64,000 nucleotides of DNA from Nostoc carneum NIES-2107 (GTDB lineage: Bacteria; Cyanobacteriota; Cyanobacteriia; Cyanobacteriales; Nostocaceae), in assembly GCA_002368155.1 (NCBI GenBank), contig AP018180.1:1955947-2019946 (forward strand), given 5' to 3'. Positions 35,798-46,104 of this stretch are shown one piece after another (the first letter of the stretch is position 1; each line of letters begins with the position of its first letter). Position numbers and translations under genes: made by a program. The notes beneath the pieces are model-generated. The model had not been told where the DNA came from, made no database searches, and was given only the letters and a program-made list of their open reading frames with translations.

Positions 35798-36343
35798 ATG
35801 ACCTACACCATGCATGAAGCTCAAGAAGTAGCAAAGCTGGCTGCTAGTGACATCGAGGCTTGGCTGCGTTCCAGACCAGAAACCATTGACGTTGTTAACG
35901 TTGAGGATGACCCCAACTACCAACGCAGAGATGTTGACCTCATCTGGACAACGCAAACAGGGGAATTGTTAATTGAGGTGAAGGGCGATAGGTGGAATAA
36001 AACTCGTAACTTTTTCTTTGAAATCCACAGCAACCTGGAGAAGGCAACCCCCGGCTGCTTCATGTACACCGAGGCAGATTGGCTATTTTATTACTTTGTC
36101 AACACCCGCCAACTGTACCGCTTACCCATGCCAAAAACGCGAGAGTGGTTTCACATCACCATGCGGCGGTTTCGGGAGCGCTCGACTACAACGCCAGTAG
36201 GGAGTAAGCTATTACACAACTGTGGGGCGATTAGTGACAATTACTACGGTGATGTTGGAAGTCCCAGGGGTGAAGATGGAGCAGCTGTAGGGGGTGATGG
36301 GGCGATCGCACACAGTAAGTCGGTGTCTGCAGTCATGATATGA
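35798..36343 (+). CDS. PD-(D/E)XK-type nuclease-like protein
   Basis: 181 residues. The core RRDVDLIWTTQTGELLIEVKGDRW has the Asp...Glu-x-Lys pattern (D..EVK) of restriction-like nucleases, followed by a helix (FFFEIHSNLEKA). The C-terminal 35 residues are Gly/Ser-rich and look disordered. It lies between a helical hypothetical gene and the WYL regulator of the CRISPR locus, so it may be a defence-related accessory. No methyltransferase partner is seen. Confidence 0.6.
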   Translation: MTYTMHEAQEVAKLAASDIEAWLRSRPETIDVVNVEDDPNYQRRDVDLIWTTQTGELLIEVKGDRWNKTRNFFFEIHSNLEKATPGCFMYTEADWLFYYFVNTRQLYRLPMPKTREWFHITMRRFRERSTTTPVGSKLLHNCGAISDNYYGDVGSPRGEDGAAVGGDGAIAHSKSVSAVMI

Positions 36344-36402
36344 GTGTTATAGCTAAGAAGGGGCATTGCTGAACATGGGATGATGCCCAATTCATCCCGC
36401 AT

Positions 36403-37389
36403 TTATAAATTTTCGGACAGGTCTACTGAAAACTTTCTCCATATCCTTTTATATTCTTTTTTGATTTCATCAGCCAGCAATTGGGGACTTAAAATTTGAA
36501 CATTTTCTCCATATTTCAATATACGTTGTCGAAACCAAAACCAATAATCTATAGTCGCTTCTATTTCACGAAATTTTTCTTCCGGGTCGCTATCAATAAC
36601 AACTTCATCTTTGCGTCGAGGCTTGTAGTTAGCTAATTGTCCGCTAGTGCGGTAGCGTACTTTTAATGTAGGAAAATCACAAGATACCCAACGAGTTTCA
36701 GATGCAGCACCCACACTGACAATTTTATCGAGTCGAAAGATATGGTTTTGGTCGATGTTATGCCAATAGTCAAACCGCCAAGAACGCCAATCAGGAATAA
36801 AAGCAAATAGATAAAGAAGACCGTCATGCATACGCAGTTCAGAACGGTCAATATCCCAAATTCGTCCTTGTGTTCCTGGTTTGCTCTGATAGCGGATAGT
36901 ATAACGGCATTGTTGCACAAAGCGTTCTTGAAGTTGGCGGACGATCGCATCTAAATTGCGATCGCTATAATCAACAGGAGGACTAAAATCGACTTTCACA
37001 AATGATGGAATATCTGATTCTGTCAGGTTACCAATGCGTTGAATTTGGCTGGCTTGTGCCGAAAAGCCCATATCAGATAAGAAATATGCGGCTACTGCAA
37101 GGGCTTCTCTCTGTTCTGTCGAGAGAAGCACAGGAAATTTTGACTCGACTAGTTCATAAGGGCTGTGAGTACTGCTTTTAATTTCAATACCGCAGTCTCT
37201 CAGTTTGCGAATTGTGCGGGTAATTTTTTGCTTGATATCAGCACTATCGGCTGATTTACCATGTTGTTCTAAAAAGGTTAAAAGTAAATCTTCTAAATCT
37301 TTGCGTCGTCGCGGTTTTTCAGCTAGAAGTCTCAGGATTTCTAGAGCAAAGGCGATTTGGTTGTAATTGCCGTCATTTTTGGCGGGCAT
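36403..37389 (-). CDS. WYL-domain transcriptional regulator at the CRISPR locus
   Basis: 328 residues from ATG 37389 (MPAKNDGNYNQ). An N-terminal winged helix (ALEILRLLAEKPRRRKDLEDLL), then a WYL domain with YTIRYQSKPG, LYLFAFIPDWRSWRFDYW and FRLDKIVSV, and a C-terminal WCX-like part. Proteins of this kind (for example next to cyanobacterial type I-D loci) sense ligands and control cas expression. Its 5' end faces the distal end of CRISPR array 1, 70 bp away. Confidence 0.8.
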   Translation of the reverse strand: MPAKNDGNYNQIAFALEILRLLAEKPRRRKDLEDLLLTFLEQHGKSADSADIKQKITRTIRKLRDCGIEIKSSTHSPYELVESKFPVLLSTEQREALAVAAYFLSDMGFSAQASQIQRIGNLTESDIPSFVKVDFSPPVDYSDRNLDAIVRQLQERFVQQCRYTIRYQSKPGTQGRIWDIDRSELRMHDGLLYLFAFIPDWRSWRFDYWHNIDQNHIFRLDKIVSVGAASETRWVSCDFPTLKVRYRTSGQLANYKPRRKDEVVIDSDPEEKFREIEATIDYWFWFRQRILKYGENVQILSPQLLADEIKKEYKRIWRKFSVDLSENL

Positions 37390-37459
37390 ACTTGAGGAAA
37401 ATATTCCTACAGATGGCAAAGAATCATTAACTTGAGAGTTTAGCAGAAAATTTTGGCTT

Positions 37460-40400
37460 GTTTCATTAATTTGAAAGTTTAATGCAACCTGAGACGCTAG
37501 CAGTAGGCGCAGACATTTTCAATCCCTTCGCCGGGTTTCATTAATTTGAAAGCTATTATGATGGCGTGTGCTTTGTAGCGAACGGCAAGTTTCAATCCCG
37601 TTGCCGGGTTTCATTAATTTGAAAGCAGTCCAACGTCACGTTAACACACTGGAGGTAAAAGTTTCAATCCCGCGAACGGGTTTCATTAATTTGAAAGTAA
37701 CTTTTCGTCATCTGACAGATCCTTGTCCTTCTCGTTTCAATCCCGCGAACGGGTTTCATTAATTTGAAAGCCTTATTGCTTGCAAAGTATCCATCTTTTA
37801 CTCCATGTTTCAATCCCGCGAACGGGTTTCATTAATTTGAAAGTGAAATAGTTAAAATCGTAATTAACTGCTTGGTAAGTTGGTTTCAATCCCGCGAACG
37901 GGTTTCATTAATTTGAAAGCAAATACGCGACCGTCACACGATATGAGACATACTATGTTTCAATCCCGCGAACGGGTTTCATTAATTTGAAAGACGATAA
38001 GGAACGGGTAGATGTCATTGGTAGTAGTAAGTTTCAATCCCGCGAACGGGTTTCATTAATTTGAAAGTTGACGTAATCAATGGACACACAGCTAGCGTTA
38101 AACAGGTTTCAATCCCGCGAACGGGTTTCATTAATTTGAAAGCTCCTAACATCTCCACAGTAGGTGCGACAGCAAACACGTTTCAATCCCGCGAACGGGT
38201 TTCATTAATTTGAAAGCTGCCTTCGCTAGGATGATGAATTGCTACTGCTGAGTTTCAATCCCGCGAACGGGTTTCATTAATTTGAAAGATAGTAGCTGTA
38301 AATTACGCCATTTGCTACAACTCCCGTTTCAATCCCGCGAACGGGTTTCATTAATTTGAAAGGTGACTGGACGGGTAGGGTCAATTGCCATTACTTGTTT
38401 CAATCCCGCGAACGGGTTTCATTAATTTGAAAGGGCGTATATACATCAGTACTTACACCCTTTTAGAAGTTTCAATCCCGCGAACGGGTTTCATTAATTT
38501 GAAAGGTTCTCCCTAGCGGCGCAGATTCATCAAAATTCTTGTTTCAATCCCGCGAACGGGTTTCATTAATTTGAAAGTAGTTCCATGAGGTGGCACGGCA
38601 ACCGTGACCAGTTTCAATCCCGCGAACGGGTTTCATTAATTTGAAAGGGGCGGGCTTGGGTTCTGTTGGCGATCGCTTATGTTTCAATCCCGCGAACGGG
38701 TTTCATTAATTTGAAAGTTCAGTTAATCCCCGTAGTACAAGTCAATGAAGCGTTTCAATCCCGCGAACGGGTTTCATTAATTTGAAAGACTGATTCCCAT
38801 CTATCCAACTAATTCGATTCCGGTTTCAATCCCGCGAACGGGTTTCATTAATTTGAAAGATGGCGGCAGCGTTACCGTTAACGGCTATCTCAGTTTCAAT
38901 CCCGCGAACGGGTTTCATTAATTTGAAAGCAAACAAGAAGACTTAGAGCGAGAATATTTACGCTTGATGTTTCAATCCCGCGAACGGGTTTCATTAATTT
39001 GAAAGTTGCTGTCGCACCTACTGTAGAGATGTTAGGTGAGGGTTTCAATCCCGCGAACGGGTTTCATTAATTTGAAAGGATAAAACTACTCAGCCTGTTG
39101 TGTACGACAGCGAAGTTTCAATCCCGCGAACGGGTTTCATTAATTTGAAAGTGGGCGTGTCTGAGTGGGAGAAAGCAGTGCATTACTATGTTTCAATCCC
39201 GCGAACGGGTTTCATTAATTTGAAAGCTTCCGCTGGTGTTGTAACATTAAGTTCCCAAGATTGTTTCAATCCCGCGAACGGGTTTCATTAATTTGAAAGT
39301 CCTGAATCCTTCGCGGTGTTCTCGATTCCCGATCCAAGTTTCAATCCCGCGAACGGGTTTCATTAATTTGAAAGTTGCTTTGTGACGATGATTTTAAATC
39401 TGATGTAGGGGGTTTCAATCCCGCGAACGGGTTTCATTAATTTGAAAGATTATCGGCACGATATTCTCTCTCGATACGCGAGTTTCAATCCCGCGAACGG
39501 GTTTCATTAATTTGAAAGCATAGCTGATGACTTCTATCTCTTTCTCCTGCAAAAATTGTTTCAATCCCGCGAACGGGTTTCATTAATTTGAAAGAAGAAA
39601 TGTTTGAGCAGTAGGCGTGCCACTTACTTGGGGTTTCAATCCCGCGAACGGGTTTCATTAATTTGAAAGTTGCGCGGTGTCAAAAGTTTGCGTGGCTAAA
39701 TTTTTGTTTCAATCCCGCGAACGGGTTTCATTAATTTGAAAGCAAAGAAACAGGTATTTTGGCTGGTTCCAAAAGTCTCTGTTTCAATCCCGCGAACGGG
39801 TTTCATTAATTTGAAAGACAATACTAAAAGCTGACTTAGTTAGTACTGGCTTGTTTCAATCCCGCGAACGGGTTTCATTAATTTGAAAGCTAGCTGTCGC
39901 GGAATTCGAGAGCGCCGTCAAAGACGTTTCAATCCCGCGAACGGGTTTCATTAATTTGAAAGTTGGGGTATGTGAAATCTAGTGGGGTATGATTCCAGTT
40001 GGTTTCAATCCCGCGAACGGGTTTCATTAATTTGAAAGATTAGAGACGCTGTTAACGCTGCAACACCTAATAGTTTCAATCCCGCGAACGGGTTTCATTA
40101 ATTTGAAAGGATGTTGTTATCGATAACAGTAATCCAGAAATGTAGTTTCAATCCCGCGAACGGGTTTCATTAATTTGAAAGTTAATAGGTTGGCTTTATA
40201 AGGGTATAGGCATTTTCTAGTTTCAATCCCGCGAACGGGTTTCATTAATTTGAAAGTAAGGGACTTTCCCCTCATTTGCTAGCGTTCTCACTAGTTTCAA
40301 TCCCGCGAACGGGTTTCATTAATTTGAAAGTTTACTGGGACTGTTTTCCGGAATGGGACGACTGTTTCAATCCCGCGAACGGGTTTCATTAATTTGAAAG

Positions 40401-40548
40401 AAGGGACTTTCCCCTCATTTGCTAGCGTTCTCACTAGTTTCAATCCCGCGAACGGGTTTCATTAATTTGAAAGTTCTGAAGACCAGAGAGTTTACTACAT
40501 TTATTACTGCAGTTTCAATCCCGCGAACGGGTTTCATTAATTTGAAAG
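37460..40548 (-). CRISPR. CRISPR array 1: 42 full-length repeats of 37 bp plus one half repeat
   Basis: The repeat in crRNA direction starts CTTTCAAATTAATGAAACCC and ends GGGATTGAAAC, typical of type I-D. By position 42 repeats run from 37516 to 40548 with 41 spacers of about 33-39 bp. A half repeat (GTTTCATTAATTTGAAAG, 37460-37477) lies one spacer length to the left. The two leftmost full repeats have changed palindromes (CCTTCGCCGGG and CGTTGCCGGG instead of CGCGAACGGG), so the left end is old and the leader is on the right. Two spacers are duplicates shifted by 1 bp (40257-40293 and 40401-40436). Confidence 0.97.
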
Positions 40549-40745
40549 TCCGCCAGCCACAACCGAGTTATAGAGCGAGTTCCATAAGCAATTTTGGCGG
40601 GACTGTTTTAAAAGTCCATTTCAGCCGTTAGAAACAGCGAGCCAAAGATTACTCAAAACTCTGAAACTATTTAATTGTCTAGGTTCTGGCGATTTGGCGG
40701 GAGGTGGGGGGTTTTTGCCCGTGCTTTCCCCTGCCAAAAACTCAG
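40549..40745 (-). promoter_or_regulatory. leader of CRISPR array 1
   Basis: On the minus strand the stretch GGGGAAAGCACGGGC, CCACCTCCCGCCAAAT, CCAGAACCT and TGGCTGGCGGA matches the leader of array 2 (50756-50951) in the same order. The array is transcribed leftward, away from cas3. Confidence 0.85.
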
Positions 40746-40907
40746 CGGTATTTGCAGATTATAAGCTGATTTTTTTACGGATACAAAGGATAACTTTACA
40801 AAAATTATACAGTGTCATGTCAAGAAAAGAACATTGATATCAAATTTTGATAGCAACATTTCCGAAACCAGTATTAGACTGAGTGCAAATCACACAGGGT
40901 AAGTAAG

Positions 40908-43043
40908 GTGAAACTTTCTTTACAACCTCTTTACTCTCAACTCAACCCAGGAATTGAGAACTGTCCCCTTGGCTGTAAGTCTCAATGCCTTGTCACACAA
41001 AGAGCTAGCGACCTTCAACCACCCACTGGATGTGTCTGTCCACTTTCATCACACCAGGCAAACACTTATCACGAAATTATACATAGTGATGCAGATATTA
41101 TCTGTAATCAAGCCGCAACTGGAGATGGTAAAACCTTGGGTGCAAATTTACCCAGCCTAATTAATCCTGATTTTCGCATCATGGGGTTATATCCCACAAT
41201 TGAACTTGTGGAAGACCAAGCGCAACAGCAATACAAGTATCATGCACTGTTTGGGTTAGATGCTGCTCAACGAGTAGACCGTTTATTTGGTGCGGAATTA
41301 AGCAGAAGGGTAAAGCAAGCAACTAAAAGTAATAAATTTCAAGAGTTACTGCTGGCGATTGAACAAAAGCCAATTTTGCTCACTAACCCCGATATCTTCC
41401 ATTACATCACTCATTTTCAATACCGTGACCCGGCTTATGGTAGCGATCAACTACCATTAGTATTGGCAGAATGGCCTGACTTGTGGGTATTTGATGAATT
41501 TCATATTTTTGGGAGTCATCAAGAAACAGCGGCGTTAAATAGTTTGGCTTTTATTCGTCGCAGCCAAGAAAATCAACTCCGTCCCCGGCGATTTTTGTTT
41601 ACTTCCGCCACGCCAAAACCAGATTTTATCCAACAGCTACGCACAGCTGGGTTTAAGGTAGCTGAGGTAAAGGGAGTTTATGCAAGTGAAGCCAAGCCAG
41701 GATTTCGCCAAATTCTACAAGCTGTGGAATTAGAATTAGTGGAATTAGCCAAGGATGCAGATATGCAAACATGGTTAAGGGAGATGATTCCCACTATTGA
41801 GCAAATTTTAAATGCAGAGTCTCAAGCCAGGGGATTAATTATAGTTAATTCTGTAGCAAAAGCTGGTCAAGTAACTCGGTTGTTAAATGCATTATTACCA
41901 GGGGTAATTGTTAGCGAAATTAGCGGACGCATCGACAGACAACAAAGATTGCAGGTACAAAGCGACTTGAAAGATGCACAACAGCCAGTGTTAGTGGTGG
42001 GTACATCTGCGGTTGATGTTGGTGTTGACTTCAAAATTCACCTGTTGATTTTTGAAAGTAGCGACTCTGCAACAGTAACGCAGCGTTTGGGAAGATTGGG
42101 GAGACATCCAGGTTTTAATAGTTACAAAGCATTTATTTTGATTCCCGGTCATACTCCTTGGGTAATGGCGAGACTGCAAGAAAAACTCAGTGAGTATCAG
42201 ACTCTCACCAGAGAGATTTTAGCAGATGCGATCGCCTACGCCTTTGACCCACCCAAAGAATTTGCACAATATCGTCAACGTTGGGGTGCATTACAAGCAC
42301 AGGGAATGTTTTGGCGGATGACGCAAGAGAATGCAAAGGTGAGTCAATCTGTGCGCGATCGCATGAGTGAAGATTTGCAGCGTGTATATTCCCAAAGTAT
42401 TGAGTCAGCACGAGGTTACTGGTATAAAAAGCAGAAAACTGATGTAGAAAAAGCTACTCAAAAACAACTTTTAAGCTTCAGAGGCGGTTCAACACTGCAA
42501 ACTGCTGTTTGGGATAGCAACAATTTTTACACTTACGATTTGCTACGACTTTTACCTTATGCGCGAGTAGAAATCATCAACCGCGAGACATTTTTAAATG
42601 CAGCTAATAACTCCGGACGAGGTGAAGAAGAATTTCCCGATGATTTTATCAATGTTTATCTTCGCATTCAATCATGGGTTGAACAGCGAATTGAGCATCT
42701 AAGTTTACATACAAATCATCTCAGTAGCGAATTACCAACTGGCGAACTTTACTTACTAGATAAATTAACCCTCATCGGACATCCACAAGCTGATGTCATT
42801 AACTGTTTGCAAAAAAAGAAACTCTTAACTTTCTTAGTTCCAGTCAACAAAAACAAACAAAGTAGCCATTGGGAAGTCAGCCGTACCCTTAACCTCAGTC
42901 CTTTATTTGGTTTATATCGCTTAGTTGACGCTAGTGAACAAACTTACGCCTGTGCATTCAATCAAGATGCATTACTTCTCGAAGCTTTAAAGTGGCGCTT
43001 AAAAAAATTCACCACCAACCGCTTTGAATCTTCCATTTTTTAA
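40908..43043 (+). CDS. cas3d: type I-D CRISPR helicase Cas3' (no HD domain)
   Basis: 711 residues. SF2 helicase motifs: ATGDGKTLGANLP (Walker A), LWVFDEFHIFG (DExH-like), FTSATPKPDF (III), VVGTSAVDVGVDFKIHLLIF and TQRLGRLGRHPG (VI). There is no HD nuclease motif; in type I-D the HD is on Cas10d, encoded next. It unwinds DNA bound by the I-D effector. Start GTG 40908 with AAGTAAGG before it. First gene of the cas operon. Confidence 0.93.
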   Translation: MKLSLQPLYSQLNPGIENCPLGCKSQCLVTQRASDLQPPTGCVCPLSSHQANTYHEIIHSDADIICNQAATGDGKTLGANLPSLINPDFRIMGLYPTIELVEDQAQQQYKYHALFGLDAAQRVDRLFGAELSRRVKQATKSNKFQELLLAIEQKPILLTNPDIFHYITHFQYRDPAYGSDQLPLVLAEWPDLWVFDEFHIFGSHQETAALNSLAFIRRSQENQLRPRRFLFTSATPKPDFIQQLRTAGFKVAEVKGVYASEAKPGFRQILQAVELELVELAKDADMQTWLREMIPTIEQILNAESQARGLIIVNSVAKAGQVTRLLNALLPGVIVSEISGRIDRQQRLQVQSDLKDAQQPVLVVGTSAVDVGVDFKIHLLIFESSDSATVTQRLGRLGRHPGFNSYKAFILIPGHTPWVMARLQEKLSEYQTLTREILADAIAYAFDPPKEFAQYRQRWGALQAQGMFWRMTQENAKVSQSVRDRMSEDLQRVYSQSIESARGYWYKKQKTDVEKATQKQLLSFRGGSTLQTAVWDSNNFYTYDLLRLLPYARVEIINRETFLNAANNSGRGEEEFPDDFINVYLRIQSWVEQRIEHLSLHTNHLSSELPTGELYLLDKLTLIGHPQADVINCLQKKKLLTFLVPVNKNKQSSHWEVSRTLNLSPLFGLYRLVDASEQTYACAFNQDALLLEALKWRLKKFTTNRFESSIF

Positions 43044-43120
43044 TTGTTGATTGTTGACTGTTGACTATTAAATCTAGAATTTTTACTTTTTACTTTTGAC
43101 TTTTGACTTTTGACTTAATT

Positions 43121-46042
43121 ATGTCTACCCTCCTACAAACTCTCCTCATCGAAACTCTTCCAGAAGATACAGACCCAATTTTACATGGCTATATTGAGAA
43201 ATTACTGCCATATCTCGAACAAGAATTTGCTGCAATTTCTGCTTTAGGCGGGACTTATGAGGCGCATTATCAAATATTGTCTCAATTAGGAAACAAATTT
43301 GCTCAAGAAAAAGCTCAAAATTGGTCAAATCGTGCGGATCAAAATTTACTAGTTCATGTTCTCAATGGCTTACTCACAGCTTGGAACATCAGCAAATATT
43401 TACCGCAACCTTTATCGGAAACTGAAAAATATCTCCTTTGTTTAGGTTTAACTCTGCACGATTACAATAAATATTGCAACGGACAGGGAGAAGAAACACC
43501 GAAAAATTCCCAAGTCGCAGAAATTCTCAATATCTGTCGCGATTTAGGCGAAAAACTCAACTTTCAATTATTTTGGTCAGAATGGCAAGAATATTTACCT
43601 GAAATTGCTTACTTAGCACAAAATACCCAAAATAAAGCCAGCACAAATATTTACCCCGCTAACTGGCCTGTACCAAAAATTAAAGACCGTCGTCGTTTAG
43701 AAAATCCCCTGCGTCGGTTGCTAGCTTTTGGTGATATTGCAGTCCATTTCACTGACCCCGGCGATATCGATACTCAAACCGGAGGCGATAGACTGCGGGA
43801 ACAATTGCGATTTTTGAATATTAACAAAAGCTTGGTTTATCATCGCTTACGAGATACCATCGGGATTTTAAGTAATGGTATTCATAACGCCACAATTCTT
43901 TTTGCTAAACAACTCGATTGGGAACCGATTTTATTTTTTGCTCAAGGTGTAATTTACCTAGCACCACCAAATAGCGAAACTCCAGATATTCACGAACTCC
44001 AAGAATTTATTTGGCAGCAAATCAGTGGAGTTTTAGCAGATAAAATGATGGGTGGCGATATTGGCTTTAAGCGAGAAGGTAAAGGCTTAAAAGTTGCACC
44101 TCAAACCATAGAATTATTTGCACCAGAAGAACTAATTCCCAAATTACCAAGGGTAATTGAGGTGAAAGTAGCAAATATTAAAGACCCTGCTACACCTAAA
44201 CGTTTAGAAAAATTAGATTTAACTGTAAGTGAGCGAGAATTTCTCAATCAAGGTGCAGATATTCGTGCTGATAGAATCGCTGAGTTTATTTTTCTTGCTG
44301 AAAAAGAGTTTTTCGGAAATTCGCCAGCATACATCAGTTGGATGCTAAATAAATTAGGAGTACAAGACAAAATCACACCCGAACAAACACAAATCCAATC
44401 GGGAGGCGTAAAATATGGCTGGTATCATGCATCTGCTTATTATGTTGCTACTCATGCAACTTTAAAACCCGAAGAAATCTTAGAACAAATGGAAATTTGG
44501 GCAGAAGATTTAGCAAATTGGGCAAGTGATAACAACTTACTTCCCTCACATTCTAGTCCTACTCGTGAAATTTTCTCTCAATACTTAACGCAATATTTAG
44601 AAGTTAAAGGCTGGTCAAGCAATTATCCCTCATTCAGTGCGGAATTTACAGCTTATGCTGATGCGAAAACTAAAGTCGCTAAACAACCTATTTGTTCCTT
44701 AAGTTCTGGGGAATTTGCATCAGAAGACCAAATGGATTCTGTAGTGTTATTTAAACCACAGCAATATAGTAATAAAAATGCTTTGGGTGGGAGACAAATT
44801 AAACGCGGAATTTCTAAAATTTATGCTTTAGAAATGTTAATGCGTCAAGCTTTCTGGTCTGTCCCTGCTGGCAAGTTAGAAGAACAACAACCAGTATTTT
44901 TATATATCTTCCCCGCTTATGTTTATTCTCCCCAAACAGCAGCAGCTATCAAATTGTTAGTTAATAATATGAAGCAGATTAATCTTTGGGATGTTCGCAA
45001 ACAATGGTTAGAACAAAAAATGAATATCAATGCTTTGCAATCAGTTCCTTGGTTAACAGAATCAGCTACATCTGGACGCTTTCACAATGAAAAATACAAT
45101 AAAGAAGATTTGCCTTTTATGGCAATGAATTACACAACTACCAGAGGTAAAACCCTGACCGATGCATGGGTACAGCCTGCTTTCTTGGCTTTATCGCTAC
45201 CAATTTTACTCGGAGTAAAAGTTATAGCCACTAGTAGTTCAGTTCCTTTATATAATAGCGATCGCGATTTTAGAGAATCTGTAATTCTCGATGCGCCTGC
45301 ATCATTTTGGAACTTGCTGGGATTGTCTAATTCTCTGCGAATCCAAGATTTTCAAAATGCTATGCAACGGCTGTTATTTGCCTATAGTCTTCATTTAGAT
45401 ACTCGTAGTTCTCCCCCTGATGCTAAATGGCGAGATTTGATTAAAACAGTGCGCGAGGTGACAACAAATGTACTCAATATTTTTGCTTTAGCTACAGAAG
45501 GATTGCGACGTGATAAACGCGATATACCCAGCCAAGAAGAAGTTAAACGTTATTGGCAATATGCCCAAGCCTGGGTAAAACAAGATAATTCAGCCACAAA
45601 TCAAGGAGCATATATTATGAAGATTACGGAAAAACTTGTGCAGCAATACCGAGTATTTTATCAAGCAAATCTTAGTGAATCGAGCCACACAATTTTACTG
45701 CCACTATCAAAAGCATTGGAAATGATTTTATCAGTTCCTCAACAAGTTGATGTTGACGATTTAATATTGCAAGCTTCTGGACAAATTCAAGATGCTTTAG
45801 AACGTCAAGAAGTCTATAAACGCCCTTTAATGATGGATAAATCAGTTGATAAAGCCACAAGACTAGAACGCGAATTAACAGCGATTCATACATTTATGAC
45901 AACCTGTGTGCGGGAATTATTTCTCGAACTTTATAAAGGCGATCGCGCTTTATTACAAGAAAACCGCAACCGCATTAAATCGGGGGCAGAATTTGCCTAC
46001 CGGTGGTTAGCTTTGCAAGAAAAGTCTGCTAAAGCATCCTAA
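43121..46042 (+). CDS. csc3: type I-D large subunit Cas10d (Csc3)
   Basis: 973 residues from ATG 43121. An HD nuclease motif LTLHDYNKY (His113-Asp114) is at the N-terminus, as in Cas10d and unlike other type I large subunits. The rest is a long Cas10-like protein with no GGDD. It is the nuclease and PAM-reading large subunit of the effector complex. The spacer before it is made of TTTTGACT heptamer repeats (43080-43118), which may have displaced the native leader. Confidence 0.92.
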   Translation: MSTLLQTLLIETLPEDTDPILHGYIEKLLPYLEQEFAAISALGGTYEAHYQILSQLGNKFAQEKAQNWSNRADQNLLVHVLNGLLTAWNISKYLPQPLSETEKYLLCLGLTLHDYNKYCNGQGEETPKNSQVAEILNICRDLGEKLNFQLFWSEWQEYLPEIAYLAQNTQNKASTNIYPANWPVPKIKDRRRLENPLRRLLAFGDIAVHFTDPGDIDTQTGGDRLREQLRFLNINKSLVYHRLRDTIGILSNGIHNATILFAKQLDWEPILFFAQGVIYLAPPNSETPDIHELQEFIWQQISGVLADKMMGGDIGFKREGKGLKVAPQTIELFAPEELIPKLPRVIEVKVANIKDPATPKRLEKLDLTVSEREFLNQGADIRADRIAEFIFLAEKEFFGNSPAYISWMLNKLGVQDKITPEQTQIQSGGVKYGWYHASAYYVATHATLKPEEILEQMEIWAEDLANWASDNNLLPSHSSPTREIFSQYLTQYLEVKGWSSNYPSFSAEFTAYADAKTKVAKQPICSLSSGEFASEDQMDSVVLFKPQQYSNKNALGGRQIKRGISKIYALEMLMRQAFWSVPAGKLEEQQPVFLYIFPAYVYSPQTAAAIKLLVNNMKQINLWDVRKQWLEQKMNINALQSVPWLTESATSGRFHNEKYNKEDLPFMAMNYTTTRGKTLTDAWVQPAFLALSLPILLGVKVIATSSSVPLYNSDRDFRESVILDAPASFWNLLGLSNSLRIQDFQNAMQRLLFAYSLHLDTRSSPPDAKWRDLIKTVREVTTNVLNIFALATEGLRRDKRDIPSQEEVKRYWQYAQAWVKQDNSATNQGAYIMKITEKLVQQYRVFYQANLSESSHTILLPLSKALEMILSVPQQVDVDDLILQASGQIQDALERQEVYKRPLMMDKSVDKATRLERELTAIHTFMTTCVRELFLELYKGDRALLQENRNRIKSGAEFAYRWLALQEKSAKAS

Positions 46043-46104
46043 TTTTCTGTCATTCTCTCTGCATCTTTACGCGCTCAAAATCATCAACGAATAGGAACAA
46101 AATC

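Noticed and set aside
37568-40631. Short ORFs within the CRISPR array
   Set aside because: They translate the repeat (SIPRTGFINLK) and are not genes.
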